Below, piece by piece: positions 54,025-63,249 of a stretch of DNA of 64,000 nt. Under the pieces are notes generated by a model that had not been told where the DNA came from, did not search any database, and worked only from the letters and a program-made list of their open reading frames with translations. Every line of letters starts with the position of its first letter. Position 1 is the first letter of the stretch. The stretch is from Mycolicibacterium tusciae JS617 (GTDB taxonomy: Bacteria > Actinomycetota > Actinomycetes > Mycobacteriales > Mycobacteriaceae), in assembly GCF_000243415.2 (NCBI RefSeq), contig NZ_KI912270.1, forward strand, positions 1,364,001 through 1,428,000. The letters run 5' to 3'. A program made the translations under genes and the position numbers.

Positions 54025-55398
54025 TCACCCTACTTTGAGCGCGGCCGCGAACATCGCATCGGTGCCATGGCGGTGCGGCCACAACTGCACGTACGGACCG
54101 TCGCCGAGACCGTCCACCGGCTCGAAAAGCGGTCGGGCGTCGGTTGCCGTCACCGGATGACGACGCAACGCATCGGCTACGACGCCGACGGTTTCCACAA
54201 GATGCGGCGAGCACGTGGCGTACAGCACCACACCGCCCGGACGGGTCAGCCGGATCGCCGACGCCAACAACTCGCGTTGCAGTTTGGCCAGCTGCGGCAC
54301 GTCGCCGGGGACCCGGCGCCAGCGCGCCTCAGGCCTGCGCCGCAGTGCGCCCAGCCCGGTGCATGGCGCGTCGACCAGGACCCGGTCGAACCCTGCTTCG
54401 AGTCCCGGATCCCTGCCGTCGACGCGAAGTACGTCAACGGGCAGGCCCGCGGTGTTCTGCTCGACGAAGTCGGCGCGGCGCGGCGTGGGTTCGACGGCGG
54501 TCACCCGCCCGTCCCCAACAAGCGCGCCGAGCAGCGCCGTCTTGCCGCCCGGCCCGGCGCAGAGGTCAAGCCAGCGCCCAGTGTCGGGGCCGTCCAGCCC
54601 GGCAAGCGTCAGCGCACGGGCCACCAATTGGCTGCCCTCATCCTGAACCAGTGCGCCACCGTCGCGGATTGGTGCGAGCTGACCGGGATCGCCGCCGGAC
54701 AGATAGACCGCATACGGCGAGTAACGCCCCACGGTGCCGTGGACCTGCTCGGCCAACTCCCCCGCAGTCAGCACACCGGGCCGCGCGGCCAGGTGAACCG
54801 CAGGCCGTTCGTCATCGCTGGCCAGTAGTGCACTCAACTGCCCGGCGTCCATCCCGAGCGCATCGACGAACGCCTGCGCGATCCACCGGGGATGCGCATG
54901 AACGAATGCCGCGTGGCCGACAGGGTCGGTTGCAGCGTCGGGTGCCAACTCCTCGACCCAGGACTGCTCGTCGCGGCGCGAGATGTTCCGCAATACGCCG
55001 TTGACGAAACCGGCTCGTACTGAGTCGAATTCAATGCCCGCCTGCTCCACGGTGGTGGACACCGCCGCGTGCGGTTCGACGCGGGTGCGCATCAGTTGGT
55101 AGGTGCCGAGGCGAAGCAGGTCCAGCAGGACGGGGTCGATATTGTCCGGTGAACGTCCCGCGGCCGCGCCGATGATGGCGTCCAGCAGACCACGGGAACG
55201 GCAGCTGCCGTAGGTGAGTTCGGTCGCGAACGCGGCGTCGCGACCGGCGATTCCGCGGTCACGCAACAACGCGGGTAGCGCGAGGTTGGCGTAGGAGTCC
55301 TTCTCCGATACGGCACGGAGCACGTCGAACGCGGCCTGCCGCGCCGGATCGAGTGGCTTGCGGCGGTGAGGACGCTTGTTGTTGCGCGGCTTACTCAT
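54025..55398 (-). CDS. rsmB: 16S rRNA m5C methyltransferase RsmB (Fmu)
   Basis: Protein of 457 residues. The N-terminal NusB-like RNA-binding domain (about residues 18-150) is followed by a SAM-dependent methyltransferase: [17 protein letters not shown]. The two catalytic cysteines lie in [20 protein letters not shown] and [12 protein letters not shown]. It methylates C967 (E. coli numbering) of 16S rRNA. It follows fmt as in many bacteria. Confidence 0.94.
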   Translation of the reverse strand: MSKPRNNKRPHRRKPLDPARQAAFDVLRAVSEKDSYANLALPALLRDRGIAGRDAAFATELTYGSCRSRGLLDAIIGAAAGRSPDNIDPVLLDLLRLGTYQLMRTRVEPHAAVSTTVEQAGIEFDSVRAGFVNGVLRNISRRDEQSWVEELAPDAATDPVGHAAFVHAHPRWIAQAFVDALGMDAGQLSALLASDDERPAVHLAARPGVLTAGELAEQVHGTVGRYSPYAVYLSGGDPGQLAPIRDGGALVQDEGSQLVARALTLAGLDGPDTGRWLDLCAGPGGKTALLGALVGDGRVTAVEPTPRRADFVEQNTAGLPVDVLRVDGRDPGLEAGFDRVLVDAPCTGLGALRRRPEARWRRVPGDVPQLAKLQRELLASAIRLTRPGGVVLYATCSPHLVETVGVVADALRRHPVTATDARPLFEPVDGLGDGPYVQLWPHRHGTDAMFAAALKVG

Positions 55399-55404
55399 TC
55401 GCGG

Positions 55405-55432
55405 TCATCCGCCATCATCCGCCATCATCCGG
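55405..55432. repeat. Short 10-bp tandem repeat at the fmt-rsmB junction
   Basis: TCATCCGCCA is repeated about 2.8 times. The fmt stop codon lies inside it, so repeat expansion or loss would change the spacing to rsmB without altering fmt. Confidence 0.9.
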
Positions 55433-56363
55433 CTTTCGCCGATTCATCGAGTCTGGCCCCGCGGGCCCAGTCCGCGGCGTTCATCGGCTTCTTTCCCGGC
55501 GGCTGGATGAGGCCGAGCACCACGGGCTGCGATCCGGTCCCGACGTGCACACCGGTGCGCTCGACCCGGATCGCACCGGGCGCAAGCGCATCCGCGGATT
55601 CGTCGGATTCTTCTAGGGCCACGGGCCCGACCTTCACCCGCAGATCCCCGATCATGGTCCAGGCGCCGGGGTTTGGTGTGACAGCCCGGATACGCCGATC
55701 GACGACATGGGCAGGCAGGTCCCACCGCACCCTGGCCTCCTCAACGGTGATCTTGGGTGCGATCGTGATGCCGTCGGGCGGCTGCGGCACGGGTGTGAGC
55801 GACGCATCGGCGATGCCGTCGAGGGTCGTTTCCAACAGTGCCGCACCCGAGATGGACAGCCGCTCGAGAAGTTCCCCGGCGGTGTCGGTGGGCCGGACGG
55901 TCTCGGTGACCACGCCGTAGACCGGTCCGGAGTCCAGCGCAGGTTCGATCTGGAACGTCGTGGCGCCAGTCACCGTGTCGCCTGCGGCGATGGCCGCCTG
56001 CACAGGGGCGGCGCCGCGCCAGGCAGGCAGCAGCGAGAAATGCAGGTTGACCCAGCCGTGTTCGGGCACGGCGAGCAGTCGTTCGCTCAACAGTGCGCCG
56101 TACGCGACGACGGCGCAGCACTCCGGCGCCAGTTCGGCCAGCTCGTCGACGAACTCCTGGGCGTTGGGCTTGCTCGGCCTCAGCACGGGAATGTCGCGTT
56201 CGGCCGCGTACCGCGCCACCGGCGACGGTGACGGTTTTCCGCGCCGTCCTGAGGCGGCGTCGGGGCGGGTCAGCACGGCGACGACGTCGTGGCGTGACGA
56301 GTCGACGAGCCGCGCAAGTGAGGGCACGGCGGGCTCGGGAGTGCCGGCGAAGACAAGGCGCAC
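55425..56363 (-). CDS. fmt: Methionyl-tRNA formyltransferase
   Basis: Protein of 312 residues that formylates initiator Met-tRNA. The N-terminus is [16 protein letters not shown] and the 10-formyl-THF site reads [20 protein letters not shown] with ALDSGPVYG. The C-terminal OB-fold domain completes it. The GTG start at 56363 lies six bases after TAGACT, a leaderless promoter that would drive fmt-rsmB-rpe-ribD. Confidence 0.95.
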   Translation of the reverse strand: MRLVFAGTPEPAVPSLARLVDSSRHDVVAVLTRPDAASGRRGKPSPSPVARYAAERDIPVLRPSKPNAQEFVDELAELAPECCAVVAYGALLSERLLAVPEHGWVNLHFSLLPAWRGAAPVQAAIAAGDTVTGATTFQIEPALDSGPVYGVVTETVRPTDTAGELLERLSISGAALLETTLDGIADASLTPVPQPPDGITIAPKITVEEARVRWDLPAHVVDRRIRAVTPNPGAWTMIGDLRVKVGPVALEESDESADALAPGAIRVERTGVHVGTGSQPVVLGLIQPPGKKPMNAADWARGARLDESAKAG

Positions 56364-56369
56364 CGCGCC

Positions 56370-56375
56370 AGTCTA
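56370..56375 (-). promoter_or_regulatory. -10 element (TAGACT), leaderless promoter of fmt
   Basis: On the minus strand TAGACT is followed by six bases (GGCGCG) and the GTG start at 56363. Confidence 0.6.
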
Positions 56376-56399
56376 GAAGCGGCCGTTACCCGGACCAAT

Positions 56400-56936
56400 T
56401 CAGCGAGGCGTCTGGTAGTACTCCTGCTCGTCCACGCCGGTCAGCGGTGCGACGAACATCCACGGGATGGTGCTGATCAACCCGTTCAGGGTGGCCACCG
56501 AGTCGTTGTAGTACTGCCGGGCGAAAGCCAGCTTGTTCTCGGTGTCGGCCAGGTTGTCCTGAAGATTCAGGAAGTTGTTCGAAGAATTGAGCTGCGGATA
56601 GCTCTGGCCCAGCGCCAGCAGCGGCGCCAGTGCCGAGTCGAGATCCTTCTCGGCTGCGCTGCGTTGCGCCACCGACTTGCCGCCGGTCGCCGACGTCAGT
56701 GCCGCCCGCGCGTTGGTGACATGGTCGAGGATGCCCTTTTCGTGGACGGCGAACGTCTGCACGGTGTGCACCAGGCTCGGGATCAGCGATGCACGACGCG
56801 TCAGCTCGACGTCGATGCCGGACAGCGCCTCGGCCACCCGCACGTGTGCTGAGCGGATCTTGTTGTACCCCAGTACGAATATCACCAGTGCCGACAGCGC
56901 GAGCACCAGCACGATAACGAGCAATAACCTCACCAT
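56400..56936 (-). CDS. LemA family membrane protein
   Basis: Protein of 178 residues. One N-terminal transmembrane helix (LLLVIVLVLALSALVIFVLGY) is followed by a mostly helical domain with IDVELTRRASLIPSLVHTV and FARQYYNDSV. This is the LemA pattern. LemA proteins are often encoded with DUF2207 or TPM-domain proteins, as here. Function is unclear. The ribosome-binding GGAGG lies inside the glycine codons at the end of the upstream gene, which it overlaps by 7 bp. Confidence 0.92.
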   Translation of the reverse strand: MVRLLLVIVLVLALSALVIFVLGYNKIRSAHVRVAEALSGIDVELTRRASLIPSLVHTVQTFAVHEKGILDHVTNARAALTSATGGKSVAQRSAAEKDLDSALAPLLALGQSYPQLNSSNNFLNLQDNLADTENKLAFARQYYNDSVATLNGLISTIPWMFVAPLTGVDEQEYYQTPR

Positions 56937-58747
56937 GATCCGCCTCCACCTCCACCGCCGCCTCCGCCTCCGCCTCCGGAGCTGGAGCTGGAGCTGGAGC
57001 TACTGCTGCCGCTCGAGGACGACGTCTGCGACGCGGTGTATGCGCCGATCGACGATGACAACGCCGACTCGAAACTGTCGAAGTCCGGCCCGCCGGAGCC
57101 TCCGACGAAGCCCGAGCTCCTCGAGGAGGACGAGTCATACCAATCAGGTTGCGGCGCAACCGTTCCTGTTGTCGTCTCGTATTTCTTCGCCCACAGTGCG
57201 GCGGCACCGGCGGCGACCGCGAACGGGACGTATGCCGAGTAGAGGTCCTTGCGGGCCCCGAAGTCAAAGCGCGTCTCGGCCGAATCAGTGGTCAGCATGC
57301 GGTGGAACCCGCCTGCGCACGACCACAGTTCGCGGCCGCTTTCCGTGCGCCTGGAGCCCACCCCGTCCTTCCAGGACGCCGCGGAGAACAAAAAGAACGC
57401 CGCGAAGGGCAGCGCCCACAACGTCGTTGGAAATCCCCATCGGAAGAAGCCGAACAACATCAGGATGAACGCGATCGCGTTGGCGGTGCGCACCCACAGT
57501 TCCTTTTTACGCTTGACCATCAGCCCGTCGTCGAACGCCCACTTCTGCACTGCCGCGTTCATATCCGTCTTGGCCTTGCTGAGCTTCTTCCCCGCCGAGA
57601 CGGTCTTCTTAGCCTCGAACTCCTTGCCGGGGCCCATCACTTTGAGCGCCGATCCGACCGCCACGCTGACAGGGTCGACGTCGGCCCACGCGCCATAGCC
57701 GGCCTTGCCGACCAGCGTCCACTGTTTGTCGTTGACTTGCCGCATATCGATCAGACCGCGTTCGGCGAGATAGAAAAGCGTGGCGGTCAGCCCGTTCTTC
57801 GGCACGCTTTCGGTGCGGATGTATTCGGTCTGCACCGGACCCAGACCCGGCGGCGGCGCGTACTGCAACGGGAACCCGGGCGGGGGCTCAACGGTGGTGC
57901 GGTAGTACAGGATCGCGCCGAGCGCGGCCGCCACGGTGAGCGCGAGCACCCACAGCACGCCCCCCACAGATCGGCCGAGCACCCGGTCCCACGCGAAGGA
58001 CCACGGCACCTCGTCTCGCGGCGGGGTCGCCACATCGACGCCGGCGCGCAGCGTCACCGGGGTTCGTGGCGCAAGATTCGTCGCCGACAGGTCGACCCGG
58101 TTGCCGCTGACGGTCAGATCATCGCAGGCCCGACCGACGCCGAAGCCCACGGAGCACTGCGCGCGGCCGATCTCACCGGGCAAGGTGACCGTGATGTTGG
58201 CCCGCTCGATCTCGTTGTTCCACGCCTGTGCGATGACGTTCCAGTAGAAGACCGACGGTGATTCGGTGATTTCGCCGGTCGAGGCGGCGAAGTTCGCCTC
58301 GGCGCCTGTCGTCCCAGGGTCGAGGACGCCGTCGATGTTGTAGCGGATCTCGAAGACGTGCGTGCCGTAGCTGAGGTATTCATCCGGATCGCCGATCTTC
58401 GCGACCAAGAATCGCTCGCCGCCCTCCCAAAGCATCTGGTAGGGCACCCGTTGGCCGTCGAGCAGGATCGAGGTGACCTCCGGCGTCTGCCGTACGCCGG
58501 GGTGGTTCTGGTTGTCGACAGCCCAGTACTTGAAGAGCCCGTGCCGTCCGCTGGGGAACTCGGCGGTGATCGTCTCCACCGCATCGAGGCGACCGCCTGC
58601 GCTGACGATGAGGTCGACGTCGTAGTTGCTGAAGACCACGGGGTCATCGGCGGCCGAGGCGTCGGACGACGGGCGAATCACCACCGGCCACAGCACCCCA
58701 ACGGCGATGAGCGCCAACGGGATCAGCATCAGAATGAACCGCCGCAC
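56930..58747 (-). CDS. DUF2207 membrane protein with Ser/Gly-rich C-terminus
   Basis: Protein of 605 residues. A signal-like helix (FILMLIPLALIAVGVLWPVVI) precedes an extracytoplasmic DUF2207 domain, about residues 40-245. One membrane helix (VGGVLWVLALTVAAALGAILYY), a cytoplasmic region and further hydrophobic segments follow. It ends in a low-complexity serine stretch and then 13 glycines before Ser-Trp. Such tails are known in DUF2207 proteins. It is translationally coupled to lemA, and the two probably work together in the envelope. Confidence 0.88.
   Translation of the reverse strand: MRRFILMLIPLALIAVGVLWPVVIRPSSDASAADDPVVFSNYDVDLIVSAGGRLDAVETITAEFPSGRHGLFKYWAVDNQNHPGVRQTPEVTSILLDGQRVPYQMLWEGGERFLVAKIGDPDEYLSYGTHVFEIRYNIDGVLDPGTTGAEANFAASTGEITESPSVFYWNVIAQAWNNEIERANITVTLPGEIGRAQCSVGFGVGRACDDLTVSGNRVDLSATNLAPRTPVTLRAGVDVATPPRDEVPWSFAWDRVLGRSVGGVLWVLALTVAAALGAILYYRTTVEPPPGFPLQYAPPPGLGPVQTEYIRTESVPKNGLTATLFYLAERGLIDMRQVNDKQWTLVGKAGYGAWADVDPVSVAVGSALKVMGPGKEFEAKKTVSAGKKLSKAKTDMNAAVQKWAFDDGLMVKRKKELWVRTANAIAFILMLFGFFRWGFPTTLWALPFAAFFLFSAASWKDGVGSRRTESGRELWSCAGGFHRMLTTDSAETRFDFGARKDLYSAYVPFAVAAGAAALWAKKYETTTGTVAPQPDWYDSSSSRSSGFVGGSGGPDFDSFESALSSSIGAYTASQTSSSSGSSSSSSSSSSGGGGGGGGGGGGGSW
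56938..57004. repeat. Low-complexity hexamer tract at the DUF2207 C-terminus
   Basis: Repeats of CCTCCG/CCTCCA followed by GAGCTG encode, on the minus strand, the Ser-rich and Gly-rich tail. The tract is prone to slippage, so tail length may vary between strains. Confidence 0.85.
56943..56947 (-). promoter_or_regulatory. Ribosome-binding site of lemA inside glycine codons
   Basis: On the minus strand GGAGG lies six bases before ATG 56936 and is made of Gly codons of the upstream gene. Several more GGAGG units follow upstream in the same poly-Gly run. Confidence 0.75.
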
Positions 58748-58783
58748 GTCAATCTCCTGTCCGCAGCGGCCAAGCTGCCCGCA

Positions 58784-60811
58784 TCACCCTATGTGCAAGG
58801 GGTCGATTTGCACACGAACTGGCTCGTGATCGCGCCGCGCGCTGAGCACCCCCGCGGCCCGTCGCAGGGCCGCCGCGAGCGGCAGTCCGGCATCGCGCGG
58901 CACCCGCACCAGCATCCGATTGACCGGCTTCTCGGGCGGCGTACCGGGTGGTCGACGTGCACCGGGTGGCAGATCGACGGGCCCAAGCAGATCGGCACCG
59001 GCGGGCAGTTCCGCGGTTTCGATCATCGCGCGCACCGCATCGGGCGCACCGTCGATGGCCGCCATGTGGACGGCAGGCGGCAGGCCGACCTCGGCGCGGG
59101 AATCGAGTTCGGCATCGGCATGACCGACGGGGTCCCATCGGATCAGGGCCTGCACGGTGGGGATCGACGAATCGCCGACCACCGCGATCACCCCACCGTC
59201 AGCGCGGCTGCGGACCAGCGCGGCGGCCGCCATCCAGCGGCGCAACGCATCCTCGGACGCCCGGAGATCCTGGCGCCCGAGCAGCGCCCAGGTGTCGAGC
59301 AGCATGGCCGCTCCGTAGCCACCGGCAGCGACCGGTTCCGCACCCGGTGTCGACACCACGACGGCGGGTTCTGCGGGTACCGAGGCGACCATCGCGTCAC
59401 CACCCGACGTCACGACGGTGACGCCGGGGAACGCCCGGCCCAGTTCCTCCGCGGTACGACGGGCTCCGACGACGACGGCACGTACGGCGTCGGAACCGCA
59501 CCGAGTGCAGCGCAGCGTGGGTTCGCCGCGGCCGCACCACCGGCACACCGCGCCCGCGGTGTCGCGCGCCGGCAGCGACAACGGACCGGTGCAATGCCGG
59601 CACCGGGCGATTGTTCGGCAGCGGTTGCATGCCAGCGCGGGCACGTAGCCGCGGCGGGGCACCTGCACGAGCACGGGCAGGCCGGCCTTCAGTGCCGTGC
59701 CTGCGGCTTGCAGCGCCATCGACGGCAGCCGGGCCGTCCGCGAGGCGGCGTCTCGTTCTTGCGCGAATCCACTGTCCTCGAGCGCAACGACCCGCGGCGA
59801 CCGTGTTCGCACCTCCTGCCGGGTGGCCACCAGATCGTGCGCCCAGCCACTGCGTACCAGCGCTTGGGCCTCGGCGGTGCGCGCGTAACCACCGATCAGA
59901 GATGCACAGCGCAACTGATGGGCGCGCAGCATCGCCACCTCCCTGGCGTGTGGGTATGGCGCACGAGGTTCGGACAGCGTGTCGTCACCGTCGTCCCACA
60001 CCATCACCAACCCGAGATTCGCCACGGGCGCGAACACCGCGCTGCGGGTCCCGATGACGATGCGGGCGCCGCCGCGCAGCACCGACAGCCACCGGCGGTA
60101 GCGCTGGGCGGGGCCAAGACCCGCCGACAGCGCCACCACATGAGATTCGTCGACAAACCCGACCGCGGCGGCGTGCACCGCGTCGACGTCGCGCTGATCG
60201 GGGACGACGACCAGTGCACCGCGGCCGGAGGTCGCCGTCACCGCGGCAAGTTCCGCAAGACGTTCGGCCCAGCGCTCCCCCGGCAGCGCCTGCCACACGG
60301 CGCGGGCAGCCCGCCCCTCGTGCAGCGCGGCGACGTACTGCTCTCCTCCCCTGTAGGCCCTCCATGCTGCAGCGCCAACGGGTTCCGCGGTCAACGGCGA
60401 CACCTCGGTCCGAACCTGCTTCTCGACTCCTGCGTGTCGCGGCGGGACGGCGAGCCGCAACACGTCCGCCCGGGTGCCCACATAGCGCGCGGCGACGGCG
60501 TCGGCAAGCCTGCGGATGTCGGGCGTGAGGACCGGCTCAGCCGACACCACCCGGTCCAACCAGCCGAGCTTTCCGACATGGTCGGTATCCGAACGTCTTT
60601 CGAGGACGAAGGCGTCGACCAGCCGACCGTGGAACCGCACCCGCACCCGCACACCTGGCTGCGCATCATCGGACTGTTCGGCGGAGACCAGGTAGTCGAA
60701 CTCGCGGTCGAGGTGCGGAACCGACAGCATCGGGAGCACGCGCGCAATCGGCTCGTGCTCGGCCTGCCGCCGGGTGGCGCCCGGCCGAGCCGGGCTATTC
60801 AGCTCCGTCAC
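58784..60811 (-). CDS. priA: Probable primosomal protein N' (PriA), ATPase motifs degenerate
   Basis: Protein of 675 residues, aligned by its N-terminal 3' DNA-binding domain (DREFDYLVSAEQ, VRVRFHGRLVDAFVLER) and the paired zinc site LACNRCRTIARCRHC...CRWCGRGE...LRCTRCG. The Walker A motif GxTGSGKT is missing where it should stand (QALPGERWAERL), and the DEEH box is replaced by WDDGDD. Actinobacterial PriA proteins are known to lack an active helicase. It probably acts in replication restart as a loading or structural factor. GTG 60811 abuts the YhhN stop. Confidence 0.9.
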   Translation of the reverse strand: MTELNSPARPGATRRQAEHEPIARVLPMLSVPHLDREFDYLVSAEQSDDAQPGVRVRVRFHGRLVDAFVLERRSDTDHVGKLGWLDRVVSAEPVLTPDIRRLADAVAARYVGTRADVLRLAVPPRHAGVEKQVRTEVSPLTAEPVGAAAWRAYRGGEQYVAALHEGRAARAVWQALPGERWAERLAELAAVTATSGRGALVVVPDQRDVDAVHAAAVGFVDESHVVALSAGLGPAQRYRRWLSVLRGGARIVIGTRSAVFAPVANLGLVMVWDDGDDTLSEPRAPYPHAREVAMLRAHQLRCASLIGGYARTAEAQALVRSGWAHDLVATRQEVRTRSPRVVALEDSGFAQERDAASRTARLPSMALQAAGTALKAGLPVLVQVPRRGYVPALACNRCRTIARCRHCTGPLSLPARDTAGAVCRWCGRGEPTLRCTRCGSDAVRAVVVGARRTAEELGRAFPGVTVVTSGGDAMVASVPAEPAVVVSTPGAEPVAAGGYGAAMLLDTWALLGRQDLRASEDALRRWMAAAALVRSRADGGVIAVVGDSSIPTVQALIRWDPVGHADAELDSRAEVGLPPAVHMAAIDGAPDAVRAMIETAELPAGADLLGPVDLPPGARRPPGTPPEKPVNRMLVRVPRDAGLPLAAALRRAAGVLSARRDHEPVRVQIDPLHIG

Positions 60812-61585
60812 CTATGCAGATGTAGCAGACGGCGCCGACGGCGGAGACAGCTCCGCCCCGCGGCCGAAGAAGAAACCGGCGGTGATCAGCAGCAGCGACG
60901 TCGCGTACGCCCACCAGATCGGTACCGCGAGCACTTCTGTGCCCAGTACGAATTTGGAGATGCCAATCAGGGAATCGGACACCGCGAAGCACACCGCACC
61001 GAGCGCGGTCCACGGCGTCGGCAGCCGGGCCATCAGCGCGGTACACACCATGGCGTCGAGTACCGCGATGTAAAGCGTGACCGGAACGGCCATCCCCTCG
61101 GCGATCAGCCGCGGCCAGAACCACACCAACAACGCGACGCAGGCGAGGACGGTGATCGCTGCGGCCGCCAGCCGGAGCGCCGACCGGGCCGCCAGCGGAA
61201 GCAGCGCGGCGAGGAAACACAGATGCGCCACGAGGAACGCTCCGAGACCGAGCACGAACGACGGCTCCCACCACGGCATGGCCAGCAGAAAGTCGCCGGC
61301 GGCAGAGAACAGCAGCGCAGCGACAAGCCACCGACGTTCGCGAGCGATCGGATGCGTCAGCGCTGCGACGGCGAGCAATACCGCTGTTGCCGCCTTGGCC
61401 GCGGGCTGCAGCGCGAACTGCCCGGTCAGCTCGGCGCCCGACGGCGATCGAAGCGCCGTCACGATCAGGAATGTTCCATAACAGGCGCCGACGGCCGCGG
61501 CCGTCACCCACAGAAGCCTGGTTCGTGGGTGTGCGTACCGTGTCTCCCTGCCAGTCGCTGAGGACAAGCCGGCCGTCGACGCCAT
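60812..61585 (-). CDS. YhhN family membrane protein (lysoplasmalogenase-like)
   Basis: Membrane protein of 257 residues with seven or eight helices. It carries the family blocks [22 protein letters not shown] and [19 protein letters not shown], with the conserved aspartates in the first and third blocks. Some YhhN/TMEM86 members hydrolyse vinyl-ether lysolipids. ATG 61585 has TACCTT seven bases upstream. It is followed directly by priA, so the two share a transcript. Confidence 0.85.
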   Translation of the reverse strand: MASTAGLSSATGRETRYAHPRTRLLWVTAAAVGACYGTFLIVTALRSPSGAELTGQFALQPAAKAATAVLLAVAALTHPIARERRWLVAALLFSAAGDFLLAMPWWEPSFVLGLGAFLVAHLCFLAALLPLAARSALRLAAAAITVLACVALLVWFWPRLIAEGMAVPVTLYIAVLDAMVCTALMARLPTPWTALGAVCFAVSDSLIGISKFVLGTEVLAVPIWWAYATSLLLITAGFFFGRGAELSPPSAPSATSA

Positions 61586-61641
61586 CCTGCTGAAGGTAAT
61601 GGAAGCCGTGCCGTTTCAGTTGACAACCGGCGGAGGTGTTG

Positions 61642-61752
61642 ATGAGGCGCCGTTGGTATGTCGGCGATCTCGGCTTGTCCGACATGCCCGCGACGACCGA
61701 CGCCGTCCAGCTGGGCATGAACGCGTTGCGGTCCGCGTTGCACCTCCCATGA
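61642..61752 (+). CDS. 36-residue small ORF coupled to the SnoaL-like gene
   Basis: ATG 61642 reads 36 codons (MRRRWYVGDLGLSD at the start, [10 protein letters not shown] at the end). GGAGG lies five bases before it, and its TGA overlaps the next gene's ATG as ATGA. The basic start and the C-terminal amphipathic stretch suggest a real small helical protein, or a leader for the coupled gene. No homologue is recalled. Confidence 0.55.
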   Translation: MRRRWYVGDLGLSDMPATTDAVQLGMNALRSALHLP

Positions 61753-62189
61753 GCCAGAAATCAGTGGACGTCGTCAACGCGTTTTGGGACGAGGTGTGGA
61801 ATGCGCACGACAGTTCGGCGGTCGACCGATTCGTCACCGACGACTTCGTCATCGTCACCGGCGGCCTGAGGGTTTCCGGTCGCGAGAACTTCAAGAAGTG
61901 GATCGACGGATTCCTCGCGGCGATCGCCGACCTTCATTTGGAGGTCACCGAGTCGTTTCAGAACATCGACGGCAGCCGGGTGGCGTCGAGATGGCTGTTG
62001 ACCGGCAAGAACAACGGCTTTGCAGGAACCGCGCCTGATCAGCAGACGATCGAGATGACGGGCACGGCCGTGTGGGCGGTGCGCGAGGACGGCAAGCTGG
62101 CCAGCAACCACGTCGAACGCGCAGCGTTGGAGCAGTGGCAGCGGCTCACCGCGGATAGGCGCTCGGCGGCACCCCGTGCCACCGTTTGA
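61749..62189 (+). CDS. SnoaL-like / NTF2-fold protein
   Basis: Protein of 146 residues with the SnoaL-type ester-cyclase pattern. It has [28 protein letters not shown] near the start, then [24 protein letters not shown] and [18 protein letters not shown]2-like pockets serve as isomerases, cyclases or hydrolases on hydrophobic substrates. ATG 61749 overlaps the small ORF upstream. The last 44 bp overlap the convergent araC-type gene. The substrate is unknown. Confidence 0.83.
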   Translation: MSQKSVDVVNAFWDEVWNAHDSSAVDRFVTDDFVIVTGGLRVSGRENFKKWIDGFLAAIADLHLEVTESFQNIDGSRVASRWLLTGKNNGFAGTAPDQQTIEMTGTAVWAVREDGKLASNHVERAALEQWQRLTADRRSAAPRATV

Positions 62190-63174
62190 AGGCATGGCAG
62201 AACGTCGATGTATCGGTGTAGCCCAACCGCTTCGACACTTCCTCGACGGTGAGCCCGACATTGCACAAGAGGTCGATCGCCAAGGCTGACCGGGCCTCGT
62301 TCAGCAGTGCGCGGAACGAGGTGCCCTCGTCGGTGAGCTGACGGCGCAACGTCCGCGGATGCACGGCGAGCTCGACGGCGATCTCGGGCAGCGACGGAAA
62401 GCCGCCGGATTCGCGGAACAGCTTCGAGCGCACGACGGCGGTGATGCCCCGGCGTTGTTCGTTGCGCTGCATCAACAGGTCACACTGGGCGATGCACATC
62501 TGCAGGGTGTGGCTGTCTGCTTGCGGTAGCGGTTCGTCGAAAACCGCTCGCGGAAAGTGCAGCCGGTTGTGCGCACGACCGGTCTCGAGCCTCTCGATGG
62601 GCAGGATCTCGACAAGGGGTCCGAGGACATCGTCGTCGAGCTTCACTTCGGCGACCACCTGGTCGGCGTAGGCGGCGAGCGCGGGAAGCGCGAAATCGCT
62701 TACGGTAGTGACGATTCCGGCGACGTCTCGTTCCAGGAAGAACTCTTGGACATCTTCGGGGAGATGGTCGACATTGAGTTCCAGCAGACCCGTGTCGGCT
62801 CCCTCGAACAGCCTGACATCGATGTTGAGCATCGTCAGCGAGAAGTAGCGCATCGAGACATCGAAGAGCTCCCGCAGGGTCGCGCACGACATCGCGGCGA
62901 ACCCGAAGAGCCCGAGGTGAGTCAGCCTGAACCTGATACCCACGTCGATCCCCAACCCCGCAGTGTCGGGGAGAAGGCGAAGGAGCCGACGCACCGCGGC
63001 GATCTCGTCGGAGGCAGCCACCAAAGCCTCCGGTTTGTCGAGATCTACCGGCGCGATGCCAGTGCCCGCGAGGACTTCGGACGTCGAAATGCCGCGTTCG
63101 TTGGCAACCTCGCACAACACCCGCGTCGCATAGCCGGGCCGCCGGAGGTCCGGCGACCACGTCGTGCCTGCCAT
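62146..63174 (-). CDS. AraC family transcriptional regulator
   Basis: Protein of 342 residues. The N-terminal two thirds match the arabinose-binding-like domain of OruR/ArgR-type regulators, with [25 protein letters not shown]. The C-terminal double HTH has [35 protein letters not shown] and the signature [24 protein letters not shown], given here by [18 protein letters not shown] 63174 follows AGGA with six-base spacing. It is divergent from the P450 at the window edge and probably controls it. Confidence 0.92.
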   Translation of the reverse strand: MAGTTWSPDLRRPGYATRVLCEVANERGISTSEVLAGTGIAPVDLDKPEALVAASDEIAAVRRLLRLLPDTAGLGIDVGIRFRLTHLGLFGFAAMSCATLRELFDVSMRYFSLTMLNIDVRLFEGADTGLLELNVDHLPEDVQEFFLERDVAGIVTTVSDFALPALAAYADQVVAEVKLDDDVLGPLVEILPIERLETGRAHNRLHFPRAVFDEPLPQADSHTLQMCIAQCDLLMQRNEQRRGITAVVRSKLFRESGGFPSLPEIAVELAVHPRTLRRQLTDEGTSFRALLNEARSALAIDLLCNVGLTVEEVSKRLGYTDTSTFCHAFKRWHGVPPSAYPR

Positions 63175-63237
63175 CGTCTGTCCTAAACTCCCAACTCTTT
63201 GTCCGATAGTCCCATTCCGGTCGCGGGTTGTCACCCA

Positions 63238-63243
63238 TAGCGT
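63238..63243 (+). promoter_or_regulatory. -10 element (TAGCGT), leaderless promoter of the P450
   Basis: TAGCGT is followed by six bases (ggggcc) and ATG 63250, fixing the start of the P450 at the right edge. Confidence 0.58.
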
Positions 63244-63249
63244 GGGGCC

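Noticed and set aside
56938..57015. Regular short repeats considered as a possible CRISPR-like or regulatory array
   Set aside because: They are hexamers without spacers and code for a Ser/Gly tail typical of DUF2207 proteins.
58358..61561. A frame of more than 1000 codons open on the plus strand, antisense to DUF2207, priA and yhhN
   Set aside because: Its composition is very rich in Arg, Gly, His and Gln, with no domain. The opposite strand carries three recognisable families. Long antisense frames are expected at this GC content.
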